DNA of 64,000 nucleotides from Adiantum capillus-veneris (lineage: Eukaryota > Streptophyta > Polypodiopsida > Polypodiales > Pteridaceae): positions 63,120,620 through 63,184,619 of the forward strand of contig CM043956.1 in NCBI GenBank assembly GCA_014529385.2. Direction: 5' to 3'. The position numbers and the translations under genes are program-made. Below the pieces are notes generated by a model. That model did no database searches and was not told where the DNA came from. It was given only the letters and a program-made list of their open reading frames with translations. Numbering within the stretch: the stretch's first letter is position 1; each line of letters begins with the position of its first letter. Positions 25,071 through 37,599 of this stretch are shown piece by piece.

Positions 25071-25280
25071 TGTGGTAGTGATGTTTGTGAACACACTTAG
25101 GACCGTCGGGGTATTTTTTACCTCGCTAGGAGGTTTTTTCCTCCATGTATTGCATATACATCCATCACTCTAGGGCTATCTGATCTTCCCATTGACACTA
25201 AGTAATACACTCTCAGTTGTGTGCCTTAAGCTTCCTTCATCTTCTCCAAGCTGTGTTTTCTTGTAATCCTAATTCCAAAA
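25071..25280 (+). repeat. 5' LTR of the copia element
   Basis: Shares long blocks with 34805-35016, including GAACACACTTAGGACCGTCG and GTGTGCCTT(A/G)AGCTTCCTTC. It is followed by a degenerate initiator-Met primer site (CGGTATTAGAGC). Confidence 0.85.
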
Positions 25281-25641
25281 ATCGGTATTAGAGCAGGTTG
25301 TGTCCTCCCGGGCTTAGCCGCGAGCAGTTCCAGCACACTCCTGCTCACTTTATCCAATTTTTGTGAGCTTCGGAGAGTGTTCGCAGGTCAACAAATATTT
25401 TGGAAGAATACGCAGAGCTTAATATACTCAAATTTTTTATTCGGGCTCATTTCAGCCTCCGTTTTCAGTACAAACAATACTGCACAGACTATTTCGTCAT
25501 TTTGTGCAAATTTTTTGTCAGTGTTGTTTTCTGCATAAGAGGTCCCTTACAATCTTCTACTGTTTGTGCTATATAGCACGTGTTTTCCCGATTTCTTTCT
25601 CCTCTTTTCAGACATTTTTCACATCAGGTGCAATATTTACC

Positions 25642-26323
25642 ATGGCTGAGAACAACACAGATGTGTTCAAGATGTTTGCTGCTAAGGAGAGATTGGATTG
25701 GGACAATTACCCTATGTGGGCTTATACGATGCAATATGTTCTTGTGTCGAAGGGCATTTGGAAACATTATGCAAGACATTGATGTATGTCTTGGTTTTGA
25801 GGATACGTGCAAGGATGAGGATGTTGTAGGTCTTGGTGCAAGAATTGCTGTTATTAGAATTGTTTTGCCTACGACTGAGCATGCTCTTTGGGATGTAAAA
25901 GATGCGGAGGCTCATGCATTGATTGCGTTTTTTGTGAAGCGCACTATTACTCCCCACATTCGTTCAGCAAAATCCATAAAACAAGCTTGGGATATTCTGG
26001 CTGGTCTTTATGCAAGTCGCAATGAGGAAAAAATTGCATTGCTGCGTAAAGAGTTGGAGTTGAAGATTATGCATGAGGAAGATGACATGGAAACTTTCCT
26101 TGATGGTGTCAAGGATATCAATGAGCATCTTATTTCTGTAGGTAAAATCATTTTTGACAGTTTCCTTGTGCAGACTATCCTTGATGCTTTGCCAGATTCT
26201 TACCAGACTTTTGCTACTAGTGGAGATTTATTACCCAAGGAAATCCCGAAGTTGTCAAGTTTGATGCATTATACACATTGTTGTTGCAAGAGTCACTTTC
26301 CAAAAAAAATAGGACTAGACAAC
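25642..26323 (+). pseudogene. Copia gag (UBN2-type), 5' part
   Basis: Starts ATGGCTGAGAACAACACAGA with DNYPMWAYTMQYVLVSKG, the usual copia gag opening. After one frame change near 25,765 it continues through DAEAHALIAFFV, QAWDILAGLYASRNEEKI and TILDALPDSYQTF. It stops at the target site GTGCA where a second LTR element is inserted, and resumes at 31,666. Confidence 0.85.
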
Positions 26324-26328
26324 GTGCA

Positions 26329-26476
26329 GGTCAGGACAACGGCAAGGCCGGACAAGGGCAAGGCCGGGCTAGGCAGTGTGGAAAGGCAGTCCAACTAGGG
26401 CAAAGGGCCAGGGGCCATGCTATATATTGGGTGGTTGGGTGGTGGACTCCTAGGCTCTATTTCCCCTTGTCTTACA
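26329..26476 (+). repeat. 5' LTR of nested element
   Basis: Matches 31492-31665 through GGCAAGGCCGGGCTAGGCAG and TTGGGTGGTTGGGTGGTGGA. Its first base is G where the 3' copy has T (TGTCAG...). It ends CTTACA. Confidence 0.88.
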
Positions 26477-27990
26477 CTGGTATCAAAGCTCAGGGGAGAA
26501 GAGGGAGGAAGAAGAAGAAGGCATGGTGTGCTCTCTCTTCGAGGCATGGCGTTCTCTCTCTTTCTCGCTCTCTCCATGGTGGATTACTCTCTCTCTCGCG
26601 AGGCATGGATTTTCGTCGAAGTTTTTTGGTTTGGAAATCTTGGATCGACACAAAGCACGTTGGATTAGAAAAAAGAGATTGTGTTTTGCATGTTTTTTCC
26701 ATGGCGAAATCCTTTTCTCGAACTGCAATTCCCTGGCTAGGTTCATGAGTAGAAGAGGTCTTAAGTCGGGGACGATAGAGAGGGGGCCCGTGGGCAGCAC
26801 CCCTTGCATGTAGGAAAGCCGGGTTCTTGACTTGCATGGAACGGCAAGGAGACGCAAGGAATGCGTTCGCGCTGCTCTATAGACAAATTTTCATCGCATG
26901 GGGGAAAGAAATTGAGCACCGTAGCGGGAGCATGCATGGTTTTCTTCCCTACGCAGGATCACAGGCCGCCATCCATATTTTCTTCAAAGAAAAAAGATAT
27001 TTTTACATGGCATCATGTGGGCCAAGGGCCACCGTTTTGGGCTCCCAGATTTTCTGCCGAAAGTTGAGAATGCATCCACGTCGGCATGCTACACTTGTTG
27101 ATGGCGTCTCATCAAGTGCGGGCACATCACATACAGTATGGAACATCCGAGCCGGTAGTGGTTCCGCTCTGTGATTATCCCAGGTATGGTAGCGGACATG
27201 GTTCTCTGCTACAATGCTCACAAGTATTAGCAAAGGAGCCGATTAACAAAGGCATTGGCCAAGTCACGTCGGGGAAGCCATGGTGGTTGACGGACATGTT
27301 AACCAGGCCTGTTTCTCGTTTGGCTCATGGATGCAACGCTATTCTGCATAGCTGGATTGTTGGTCGGCATGGCCGATTTCAGGACGGCGGGCAAGAGCCC
27401 TAAGTTTGGGGTTGCGGAGAATCATGGCTTCTATCCCTCTACATCGTTCAACCACATTATGTGCATGGTGATTGTTATGAACAATGGCATACCAATCTCG
27501 CAGGTAAGAGATATCTCCACTTGAATTATTTTTCTAACTTCTTAATCATATATACATTTAGCTACAGTCATTTATATGTGCACGATCGACAAGGTCGACT
27601 TCTCTTTGCTATGACATCTGTCGTCAATAGAATTTGTTGGCAATGAGGGCATACAGAATTATATCAAGCAAGGCTTGACTGTCATTACAGCATGGCTAGT
27701 AATGACTTTAGTCACTTCCATTTCTCGACATGGAGGACCGACTAACAGGATTGATCATTCATGCATAGAATTGCCTGTATACACTTTCTGCATATGGGGC
27801 ATATTTATAATTGGAAAAGCATAACACGTTTGCCATGTTTCAGACTCTCAAGGAGATTGGCGCACCCTATTGCTAGATTGGATGCAGGTTGCTCGGCATG
27901 GCCGACTCCTTGTCACCATTTCTCAAAGCGGACTGAGGATGTTTGCCACACAAAACTGGTTACTTTCAGTTGAAATCACTCGACAAGGTC

Positions 27991-28193
27991 GATTCTTTTC
28001 GTCATGATATCTGTAAACAACCAACTCCATCGGCTAGGACCACAACATTATTTATACGAAGCAAGGGTTCAAGCCAGGCATCTGGCATTGAGATTCTTTT
28101 CGTCATGATATCTGTAAACAACCGACTCCGTCGGCTAGGACCACTACATTATTTATACGAAGCAAGGCTTCAAGCCAGGCATCTGGCATTGAG
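27991..28193. repeat. 101-bp tandem duplication inside nested element
   Basis: Two copies (27991-28091 and 28092-28192) beginning GATTCTTTTCGTCATGATAT, nearly identical. A weaker related word set occurs near 27.58-27.70 kb. Confidence 0.92.
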
Positions 28194-31100
28194 ACTCCCA
28201 CGTTCGGCATATGCTATGAGCATACAAACTTGGGAAGGATTTGGCAATATGCTTGCAGGTTAGGGGGAGTAATGTTAAGACAACGGCAAGGTTAGCCAAG
28301 TTTCAGTTTTTCTTGTTTTTTTTTTCCATGTTTACACTTTACTTGGCAGTTATCGTCATTGTGCAAAGAAAAGTGTTTTGGCAATTTTATACGAAGCAAG
28401 ACTTCTCCCTTGTTCCGAGATACTGCCCATTGATTTGGAATCAAGGGAATTGGCACCCAAGTTTGGGAAATTGGAAAGAGACTCCCTACCAGACTGAACT
28501 GTGTAAGGCACTTATGGTTTTGGTTCTCACGTTTGAGGCCATCACTCTACATGCAAGGCATGCTAGCCAGGTGGAATGACCTCCACCACTTCATGGATTA
28601 CGCTTCCGCTATCACACTCGCAAATCTATCAAGGACAGAATTAGTGATGGATTTTTAACATGATTGTTGGTTGTTATTAACACACAACAACACTAAAAGG
28701 AAACCTAAATCTAGGACTTATTTCACGGGCAAAGTGCCAATGCTAAGTCGTCCTCATACAATCACGACCCCTGCAAGGTAGGTGGATCGGAATGAGTTTT
28801 GTGTTTTTCTGTTATCTCTCTCGATGAGAGTGTCATACCGGAAAACTGGGGAATGCTTATACGATAAGCTGCAAGTCAGGCATAAGATGCGTAAGAGCAC
28901 AAAGCTTGGGCACACACTCTAAAAGCTTAAGGAAAGTTCCTCAGCCCAGCATGCTCTTCTTTTTGTTCTTTATCTTGCTCTCTAAGAAAAAAAATGAAAA
29001 TCTTCTAAGAAGCTTTTGATACATGTTTTGCTCGTGAGTCAGCTTGAGCCAAGGTTCTCTAACTCACAGCTAGCACGTGGCTAAGATGCTACTCAAATTA
29101 GTCTTCATCGGTTCGTCAATTGAACACTATTTTGCATAAGAGCTATGAGCCAAACAGGCTAAGAGATGTTGTCAGGCCAAGGGTAAGACCAAACTATTGG
29201 CATTCTTTGGGTGATTGTTTTTAAGATCTACCCAAGGAAGTACACATCGACGTTAATGTACAAGCAAGAGTCTTGTCATTACGGATGTTTAGGGTGTCAT
29301 TTTTGCACTACATGTTTTCAGTGCGACACTCAAGTTGAGTTTTTGATAATCTTCAACTCACAACAGCTGATCTCTACAAGGAAGTATAGATGCAGCAATT
29401 AGTTGTGACAGCATGGCTGTCCATAAAAGCTCGGCAGTCAGTTTGATTTGCATTGATGATCATAGTTGATCTCTCCCAATTATACTTTCAAGGAAAGAAT
29501 TTTGCAATCTACCATGCGATAGCAGACAAACACACTTCTCAAGTTGATTCCAATCATTCTGTACACAGTTGACTATGTTGGTTACCATTATCTGCTAGTT
29601 GAGCAGTTTCTACAAAGAGTCTTACCAAGGGGTTTGACTACGTAGATTCTAATCCAAGGGCTTGGATTGCAAAGGCAACACCCAGGGTTCCCAGTGCAAT
29701 GCTGTTTGTTTTTTCAGGTAGGGGACGTGCTCCTCTCCATTTGAATACGGGTAAGTGAACATTACGTTCAAATCTCCAGGTACGCATCTATTGATTTGGT
29801 GTTATTCCATTTTTAGTATGCTTTGCTTGGTTTTTTAAGACGTATAAGTATGCTTGAATGTTACAAAGCCATGCCAAGGGCATGTCGGCACAAAGTATTT
29901 TGGGCCAAGTGTCCAATTTATCTTTCTGCCTTATGCTGTTACGAGCCTACTTGTAGGGTTCAATTTGGCACATGTTGTCACATGGGATACAACATGGTCT
30001 AGGAACTCAAGGAGTTCGGTTTATCCAGTGTGGAGCAATGAATGAGGGTCCCTCTCACTCTTGTTGCAGAGTGTTTAGAGTTACCTCCACACACAAGTAC
30101 ATCTTCTACTTGACGGATGTTCTTTTTTATACATCCTCACATGAGACATATTCCACATGTGGAGAATATGAGTCTCTGGACTGACACTCGCGCCATTATT
30201 TCAATTATGTGTCATGACAAAGTCCAACTAGGTGCTGGTAAAATCTGTTTTCTAGACCAGTTTCATCACGACGTATCAGGAGAAATATCAGTGGCCAAAA
30301 ATTTTCGGATACTTGGAATGACTAAACAACATTACACATGGTTTTTTATACATATAGCAAGGCTCTAAGGTGTTACTGAAAAAGTTTCATTGTTTGTACC
30401 TAGAAGTGATCCAGGTTTCACCTTCTATTATGGTTCAGACGTTTCAGCAAGGCTGGCACAAGATTGCAACTGAAAGTATTAATTTTTTTCAGACCTATTT
30501 ACATTCCTTTTTAATGTGTGCTAGGTGCATCACATTTGCCATAAGTATTGGCAAGGATCACCATGGATATACAGGTTCAGATCTGTGTTTTTCTAAATGC
30601 ATGCACACTAGGTGTTATGGTCCCTAGTGTTTAGCAAAAGCTGATTTAGAACGGCATGTGTATTCATCTAGTTGTTTCTTATGAAGCACTTTTCACTCTA
30701 TGTGCAGGATCTCTATGAAAGTACTTTAGAGTCTACCAATCACCCACAGAGGTCATGGCTCGGTTTGGGTGCTTGGGGATTTTTCAATTATTCTAGGCAT
30801 TGTTGCTTCCTCAACACTGTTATGCGATGTATGATTCCCATTTACCCGTCATCTCGGAAGACTGTATGTAAACCGTGGGGGAGACACACCTCAGTACTGT
30901 CAGCTATCCAAGGGGATAGGTAGATTACAATCTTGGGCTAAAGGATATTCAAAGTGCGTACATTAGCACCAAGAATTCCAATTAATGAGCATTTATTGCT
31001 CTTCTTGGAATTTACTTACTATCAGTTAACGCATGTTGCGACTCGATAGTCTCTTCATGTATAAGTCAGGTTCTCAATGTTGAACACTCGTTAGGGTGGG

Positions 31101-31491
31101 GTTGTTTACTAATGATGAACTTGGAAACAAGTAAGGACTTAGACTTGATTGATGAGTCATGTTAGCAAGTTTTCCATGGAAAGTGAAAAGAGGTACTCTT
31201 TAGGGTACATATTTGTGTGATAACTCGTTTTGCATACTCATGTGTGTTCTACATGGCGTCTACACACTATGATTGGATAGGAACCGTAACAGAAGATGGT
31301 TGCAAATGGACCACAATGTGAAAATCAAGATGTTACTCTTGGTTTTATTGAACCTCCTGCTGAACCGTGTTCCGATCAACCAAACAGCTACATCCATGAA
31401 GGATGCCTCTTGGGAAAACATTAGTGTTCTTAAGAAGAAGTTCCCCACTTTTGTTTTCGAGGACGAAAACTCTTCTTTGAGGGGGGAGTAA

Positions 31492-31665
31492 TGTCAGAAC
31501 AACAGCAAGGCCGGAGTAGACAAGGGCAAGGCCGGACTAGACAAGGGCAAGGCCGGGCTAGGCAGTGTGGAAAGGGAGTCCAACTAGGGCAAAGGGCCAA
31601 GGGACATGCTATCTATTGGGTGGTTGGGTGGTGGACTTCTAGGCTCTAGTTCCCCTTGTCTTATA
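31492..31665 (+). repeat. 3' LTR of nested element
   Basis: Starts TGTCAGAACAAC after a polypurine tract and ends CTTATA directly before the repeated target GTGCA. It is about 26 bp longer than the 5' LTR because an ACAAGGGCAAGGCCGG unit is repeated once more. Confidence 0.88.
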
Positions 31666-31670
31666 GTGCA

Positions 31671-34440
31671 GTTGAACATGCCTTTATTGCTGCTCAAAGA
31701 AAAGGTGATAACATCAATGTAGCCACTTCCCATGGTTCTTCTACGAGTGTTAAATTGCTTGTTTCTAATGATTCTGTTGGCAGCAATTCGTCTGGGAATT
31801 TTGGTGATAAGGGAAAAAGGAAGATGCGTTGCCATTATTGTAAATATAATGATCATTTAATCAAGCAGTGTACTAAGTTGAAGGCCAAAGAGCTAAGAAG
31901 AAAGAGGCAGGTTTCACTGCAAATGTTGGTTTCAATACAAATGCAGCTATTGTTGAGTCTTTTGTGAAAGGAGATTGTGATGCTAATGCTGATGCAAAAT
32001 GGGCTTTTAGTGCAAAGTGCACTTATGATCCTAATGTCCATGATGCATGTTTTTTAGTTGCTGCATATGCTCAAGTGTGGTACTTTATTAGTGGTCCTAC
32101 AAAGCACATTACCTCTCATTGTGACTTGTTTACCTCTGTCGAGGATGCCTCTTATGGGAATTCAGTCACTTGTGCCAACAATGCCTCTTATTCGGTCAAG
32201 GGAGTTGAAAAGATTGTGCTCACTACTACAAATGTCAGTTCTTTCACACTTGTTGATGCATTGTATGTACCTGGGATCAAGAAGAATCTTTCTATATCTG
32301 CACTTACTAGACTTGGTCTTGTGAAATTTGTGAATGACAAATGTACAGTTCATGATCTCAGGTTTGGTGATGAAATTGTTGCATCAGGCATTTTATTTTG
32401 TGGGCTATATAAGCTCACTTTTTATGAAAAGTGTGGTCAAAATTTTGCAAATGCATTTGTGAATTCTAAGGCTATTTTAAATGCAAAACTTTGGCATGCA
32501 CATTTTGGACATCTGAATTTTGCCATTTTGCTGCGTTTGCAAAAATCTGCTACTTTGCCGCCTCTTGAAGCACGTGTCAAACATGTTTGTGAAGGTTGTA
32601 TTTTGGGTAAGATACAATGTTCAAAGTTTCCAAAGGATGGTTCAATTAGGGCCACATGCAAGTTGCAGCTCGTGTATAGTGATCTTTGTGGGTCCATGAG
32701 AACTCAGTCCTTGGGCAATTACTTATACTTAGTGACTTTCATTGATGATTACTCCAGGCATGCATGGGGATATCCGCTTAAAGATAAGTCTGAAGAATTT
32801 TTGTGCTTCAAACAATTTCTTGCTATGACTGAAAATGTCTCGAAATATACTATGGACACCCTCCATTCCGATTGAAGGGGGGAGTATATGTCTCATGAAT
32901 TTAATGCATTTCTGGCTAGTCGTGGGATAAAACACCAATGTATAGTGTCTTATATGCCTCAAAAAAATGGTGTTGATGAGAGGAAAAATAGGTCACTTAC
33001 AAAAATGGCACGATGTATGGATAAGAGTCAAGCTTTACCGCATTCGTTTTGGCTTGAGGCCATCATGCGTGCCACTTATGTACTTATCTTTGTAGTCTAT
33101 GACTCCATATGAAGCATGGCATGATAGAAAGCCTTCTATTGAGCACATGTGTGTTTTTGGATGTTTGGTATATGCTTTGGTGCCACAAACACAACGTAGA
33201 AAATTGGATGATAAGGCTGTCAAATGTATTTTTGTTGGTTATAGTGCTGAAAGAAAAGGTTGCAGGTTGTATCATACGTAAACAAAGTGTATCTTGGTCT
33301 CACAGGATGTTGTGTTTGTCGAAGATTTTGTTCAGCCCTTGCTGTCATGTACTAGAGATAGTAATGTAACCTCACATGACATTTATGACACTTTTTTACC
33401 TCTTTTCAGTTGGTAAAAGTTCAAATTTAAATTCCAATGAGACAAATGTATAGCTATGGGGGTTTTTGAGAATGTCATAGATCAACCTATTAACTATGCA
33501 AATGTACATGATGTACTTGATGAGGAAAGGACTGAGAATGAGCATGCTAGAGGTATGCCAAAATGGCTGGTGCATACTTTTCTTGACAGTAAATTGGATG
33601 CACCTTTGTCTAGTCATACGCATTCACGTTCTTGAGTGCATCTTATGCATCCGATTTTTATTCTTTGATTGTGTCTAGCTTACATGATGTTGAGGAACCT
33701 CTATCTTTTAATGAAGCACAAAATTCAAAAAATTGGATGGATGCCATGCAATCAGAATATGATGCACCTCTAGAAAATGACACATGGAATTTATGTGATT
33801 TTTCTCCTGGTAAAAAGGCCATTGGTACAAAGTGGGTTTACAAGTTGAAACGCAAGCCGAATGGTGAGATTGATTGCTATAAGGCTTGACTTGTTGTAAA
33901 GGGTTATGCATAGCAAAAAGGCATAGATTATGAAGAGACTTTTTCTCTCACTTGTTGCATGACTACTGTGTGTTTTCTATGTGCATTGGTAGCTCATTTT
34001 GGCTGGGATGTACATCAATCAGACATTGTTATTGCTTTCTTGAATGGTGACATATTTGAGGAAGTTTATCTAACGTAGCCTTGAAATTTTTTCAAGAAAG
34101 GACAAGAGGATAAATTGTACAAATGTAAGAATGTTTTGTGTGGGTTGAAGCAATCTCCTCTTGCTTGGTACGAGAAAGTTGACACTCATTTGGTCAAAAG
34201 AGGCTTTTGTAATAGTCCAACATAAAGCACATTGCATTTAAAGCATGAGGGTGATGTACTTCTCATTGTTGTTCTTTATGTGGATGATTTACTGATCACT
34301 GGACCAAATGAGAGACATATTGAAGACTGATTTGAATGCTACTTTCAAGATGAAAGATATTGGGATTGTTGCATCATTACTTGGGTATACAATTTAAGCA
34401 TTTTGATGGTGGTATTGCCTTGTGTCAAAAAAGTTCATGC
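31671..34440 (+). pseudogene. Copia gag-pol: zinc knuckle, protease, integrase, reverse transcriptase
   Basis: The CCHC knuckle CHYCKYNDHLIKQC is followed by a protease-like region (VWYFISGPTKHIT, YVPGIKKNLSI). Then comes the GAG-pre-integrase H-H-C-C set (WHAHFGHLN...CEGC). Integrase core has YSDLCGSM (first Asp) and TLHSD (second Asp), a TGA-interrupted GGEYMSHEF, and a Glu in NGVDERKNRS. The reverse transcriptase has WMDAMQSEY, GTKWVYKLKRKPNGEID, FLNGDI, LCGLKQSPLAWY and VLYVDDLLI (catalytic YVDD). RNase H is missing. More than five stops or frame changes make it inactive. It would copy and integrate element RNA if intact. Confidence 0.85.
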
Positions 34441-34442
34441 AT

Positions 34443-34790
34443 GCTTACTGCTTGAGCTTTGAGCGTAAGTAGTAAATATGTCTGTGTACTTGATCAACCG
34501 GTCACCCTCAACGACATTGGATTGGGGTGTTCCACAAGAAGTATGGACAGGTAAACCGGTGAATTATACATTTCTCAAAGTGGTTGGGGTGCGAGTCTTT
34601 CATGCACATATATAGAAGCCTAAGGTCAAAGCTAGATGCAAAGTCCAAAAAGTGTTTCTTCATTGGCTATGGAGAAGCTGACTTTGGGTATCACCTATGG
34701 AATCCTGAAGATGGTAAAATATTTAGTAGGGATGTAATTTTCAATGAATAAAATATGTATAAAGATTACTCGGAAAGAAAACAAACAAAA
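34443..34790 (+). pseudogene. Fragment of a second copia integrase C-terminus
   Basis: Translation with frame corrections gives DWGVPQEVWTGKPVNYTFL, then KARCKVQK and FGYHLWNPEDGKIFSRDVIFNE. This is the copia integrase C-terminal region already present at about 33.1-33.3 kb in another version. It is therefore a foreign fragment joined before the 3' LTR. Confidence 0.7.
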
Positions 34791-34804
34791 TGTTACCATA
34801 TATA

Positions 34805-35016
34805 TGTAGTGATGTGGGTGAACACACTTAGGACCGTCGGGGCATTTTTTTCCTCTTTAGGAAGTTTTTTTCCTCGTGCATTGTTAATATGCCCATTCAT
34901 TCTAGCGCTATCTATCTTTCCATTGGACACTAAGTAGTATATTCTCTGTTGTGTGCCTTGAGCTTCCTTCATCTTCTCCAAGATGTGTGTGTTTTCCTAC
35001 AACCCTTATTCCAACA
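34805..35016 (+). repeat. Copia LTR (3' LTR of the element, followed by another gag)
   Basis: Starts TGTAGTGATG and ends CCAACA, followed by the primer site TTGGTATCAGAGA. Because a primer site and gag follow on the same strand, this LTR also acts as the 5' LTR of a truncated second copy. Confidence 0.85.
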
Positions 35017-35339
35017 ATTGGTATCAGAGAAGGTTGCGTCAACCCAGGCTTAGTCGCCACAGCAGCTCCAACACACGCCTGTTCACTTTCTTTGATTTCA
35101 ATGAGCTTTGGTGAGCGTTTGAAGGTTGACAAAAATTTTGGGATAGCTTGTAGAACTCAGTCTGCTCAGATTTCTGATTCGGGATTATTTCATCATTTTG
35201 TGCAGAATTTTTGTCAGTGCCTTTTTCTGCGTAACATGTCCCTTCTAGTCTTCTACGGTTTGTGCTATTTAGCACGTGTTGTTCTCGCTTTGTTTCTCCT
35301 CTTTTTGGGCACTTTTCACATCAAGTATAGACATTCACA

Positions 35340-35760
35340 ATGGCTGACAACAACACAGATGTGTTCAAGATGTTTGCCTGCTAAGGACATATTGGATGGG
35401 GACAATTACCCTATGTGGGCTTACATGATGCAACATGTTCTTGTGTCAAAGGGCGTCTAGAATATTGTGTAGGGCATCAATGTACATCTTGGTTCTGAGG
35501 ATGTAGGCGATGTTGAGGATGTTGTAGGTCTTGCTGCAAGGATTGCTGCTGTTAGAGTTTTTTTGTTGACGACAAAACAAGCTCGCTGGGATGTAAAGGA
35601 TGCGCAAGCTCATGCGTTGATTGCATTGTTTGTGAGCACACCATTACTCCTTATATTTTTTCAGTAAAATCTGTAAATCAAACTTGGGATATTCTAACCG
35701 GTCTCTATGCAAGCCGCAATGAGACAAAAATTGCATTGCTGCGTAAAGAGTGAACTCTTG
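35340..35760 (+). pseudogene. Truncated copia gag, second tandem copy
   Basis: ATGGCTGACAACAACACAGA opens a gag with GDNYPMWAYMMQHVLVSKGV, VGLAARIAAVRV, WDVKDAQAHALI and AASRNETKIALLRK-like text. It is similar to the 25.6-kb gag but frameshifted and cut off at about 35,755. Confidence 0.8.
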
Positions 35761-36229
35761 GGGTTTGGATATTTAAATAAAGAAGGGTCGTATGTTGTTT
35801 TTCTTCTAGGAAATATTGTCTTGGTGCCGATAGAAAGTAATTGAAGGGCTGTCTTAGCGAATTTATGATGAAAATCATAAAAAGGAACTTTGTGTATGAA
35901 CAATCATGTTGTAGTAATTAGAAAACAAGCAAAACAGTGTGAGTGTGGGGGTGGAAAGTGGGGACTGGCTCAGGTTGCTAGTTAAGGATGGGTGCTCTTG
36001 ATTAGTCGAGAAACTCTTTGCTCTTCATTGATAGAAGAAGGGAAACTAGAGGCTCATTGTGCCAAGAGTTGAGAAGTCCCAATTGTACGTGCCTCTGAAA
36101 ATTATAGGGAAAAAGGCATTTGGGGTTTCTCTCTTTTGGAAGGTGAGAATTAGAAACATCAGAATATTGTGTTAGTTCATGCTTTCCTTGCGAGACAGGA
36201 CTAGGACCCCTTTTTAATGGCTCGGACTC
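35761..36229. other. Unrecognised spacer between retroelement fragments
   Basis: No gene recognised. The sequence separates the truncated copia gag from a gypsy integrase fragment and may belong to the latter element. Confidence 0.4.
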
Positions 36230-36645
36230 AAGTTACTTGGTGACAAGAGTGTGCTTTACTAATATTTTTGTTAAACTCGCTCCTTGTTTTTATGGCCCAT
36301 TCAAAATTTCTACTATGATCAATGATGTTTCATTTCATTTAGACTTACCTTCACATTGGAACATTCATAATGCTTTCCACATTAGTCTTTTAAGACCTTT
36401 TTGAGGACCCCTATCTACACATCACATTTATGAGGATCCACCTTGACTTGTGGACCAAGAAGAACAACTTATCCCTGCACAAATAGTTGATCAAGAGACC
36501 ACCACCACACGCACTGGCATGGTATATAACCTCTATCTTTTGACCTTCAAAGGACACCCTAGAGAGGATGCTAAGTGGATGCCTGAAATTTGCTTTTGCA
36601 AATTCTTAGATCTTCTCTACACCTTCAATTACTCATGGTCTAGTT
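36230..36645 (+). pseudogene. Gypsy (chromovirus-type) integrase end with chromodomain-like tail
   Basis: Frame-corrected text reads KLAPCFYGPFKISTMINDV, then LDLPSHWNIHNAFHISLLRPF, EEQLIPAQIVDQE and YLLTFKGHPREDAKWMPE. This is the standard end of a chromovirus integrase followed by its chromodomain-like segment (L-x-K-W-K-G replaced by LTFKG). Two stops are present. It is an isolated 3' fragment. Confidence 0.8.
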
Positions 36646-37340
36646 GATTCTTTAGTGAGCAACTGAGGACAGTTTCTATCCCTGGTGGGAGAGCTGTTAC
36701 AAGATTGAGCACCCTCCTGTTGCATGTGGTTAACTGCAATTGGGATAGCTAGCTTAATGGTTAATTATGTACTGTCTATTTGATTTTACTAACAGTGAGT
36801 GCATGATGATTTGTAGATTGGAATTTTGGGAGTTGACGAGGAGGCACCGATAAATAATAATCCGCTCAATCATTTTATCCTAGCACAGTTCAACTAGCCA
36901 CTATGGCTGCTTTGTAAATAAGACAATGAAAACTCACCCTAAGAGGGTCATGCAATAACTAATGTGCTGCACTCATAAGTAAAGTGAGACTAAAGTGTAA
37001 GAGAGGGGCCTGCAATTTTTGGTAGCAACAATAATATCAAATATTAAATACCAAACTTCACAAGAGGTGCCGTGGAGTTTGAGACTGCAATTTTTAGGCC
37101 TTTCTTGTGTAGATGCCCTAAATTTTCCATTCCCTCTCTCTTATGCTATGTTGTGTTACTCTGTGTATCCCTCTTACACTCTTCCCTTGTCAAATTATTC
37201 TCTTGTGTGTGTGTGTGCTATCATAGTCTAGGTGTGTGTGAGTACTTGGAAATTGGAAGAGATGGTGAAAGGTTGACAAACATAGGTGCAAACAAAAGTG
37301 AAAATTGGAAGCAATCAACCCTTTCTCCCCATTTTACTTG
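36646..37340. other. Non-coding stretch
   Basis: No gene recognised. It probably includes 3' sequence of the preceding gypsy fragment. Confidence 0.4.
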
Positions 37341-37575
37341 TCAACAAGGAGTGACATTTGCAGGATCACCAACATTATGAAGAATCAATTTCAAACCTGT
37401 TCCCATGGAAGTGGCAATAGGTTTGCAATACTCAAGTTCAAACTTAGATAGCAATGTCTCTATGTTAGATGCATGCTTTGTACTTGCTCCATGATTGATC
37501 TGTTCATCCTTTCGAAAATACAATTTTGTTGAGGTATCCGTGGGGTTGTCTTTTGCCTTCTGTTTTAGGGAAAAA
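37341..37575 (-). pseudogene. Copia reverse-transcriptase C-terminal fragment
   Basis: On the minus strand the text KDNPTDTSTKLYFRKD is followed by LLSKFELEYCKPIATSMGTG and LKLILHN. This is the conserved segment at the end of copia RT before RNase H. It is isolated and adjoins the inner side of the gypsy-2 LTR. Confidence 0.75.
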
Positions 37576-37599
37576 CTACTCCCCTGTTCATACTCACGA

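Larger units (their letters stand above)
26329..31665 (+). mobile_element. Nested LTR element without coding capacity (LARD-like)
   Basis: Inserted in copia gag. The 5-bp target sequence GTGCA is present at 26324-26328 and again at 31666-31670. The 5' LTR (26329-26476) is followed by the primer site TGGTATCAAAGC. The 3' LTR (31492-31665) is preceded by a GAGGGGGGAGTAA polypurine tract. The 5-kb interior has no gag or pol domains, apart from a short FPTFVFEDENSSL-like end of a polyprotein next to the polypurine tract. A large non-autonomous derivative is the best fit. Confidence 0.85.
25071..35016 (+). mobile_element. Ty1/copia element with a nested LTR element
   Basis: Matching direct LTRs (about 210 bp) lie at 25071-25280 and 34805-35016, with gag and pol relics between them in the order gag, protease, GAG-pre-integrase, integrase, reverse transcriptase. 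A nested LTR element interrupts gag at 26,329-31,665. A fragment of a different copia integrase lies just before the 3' LTR. Stops and frame changes throughout pol show an inactive copy. Confidence 0.85.
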
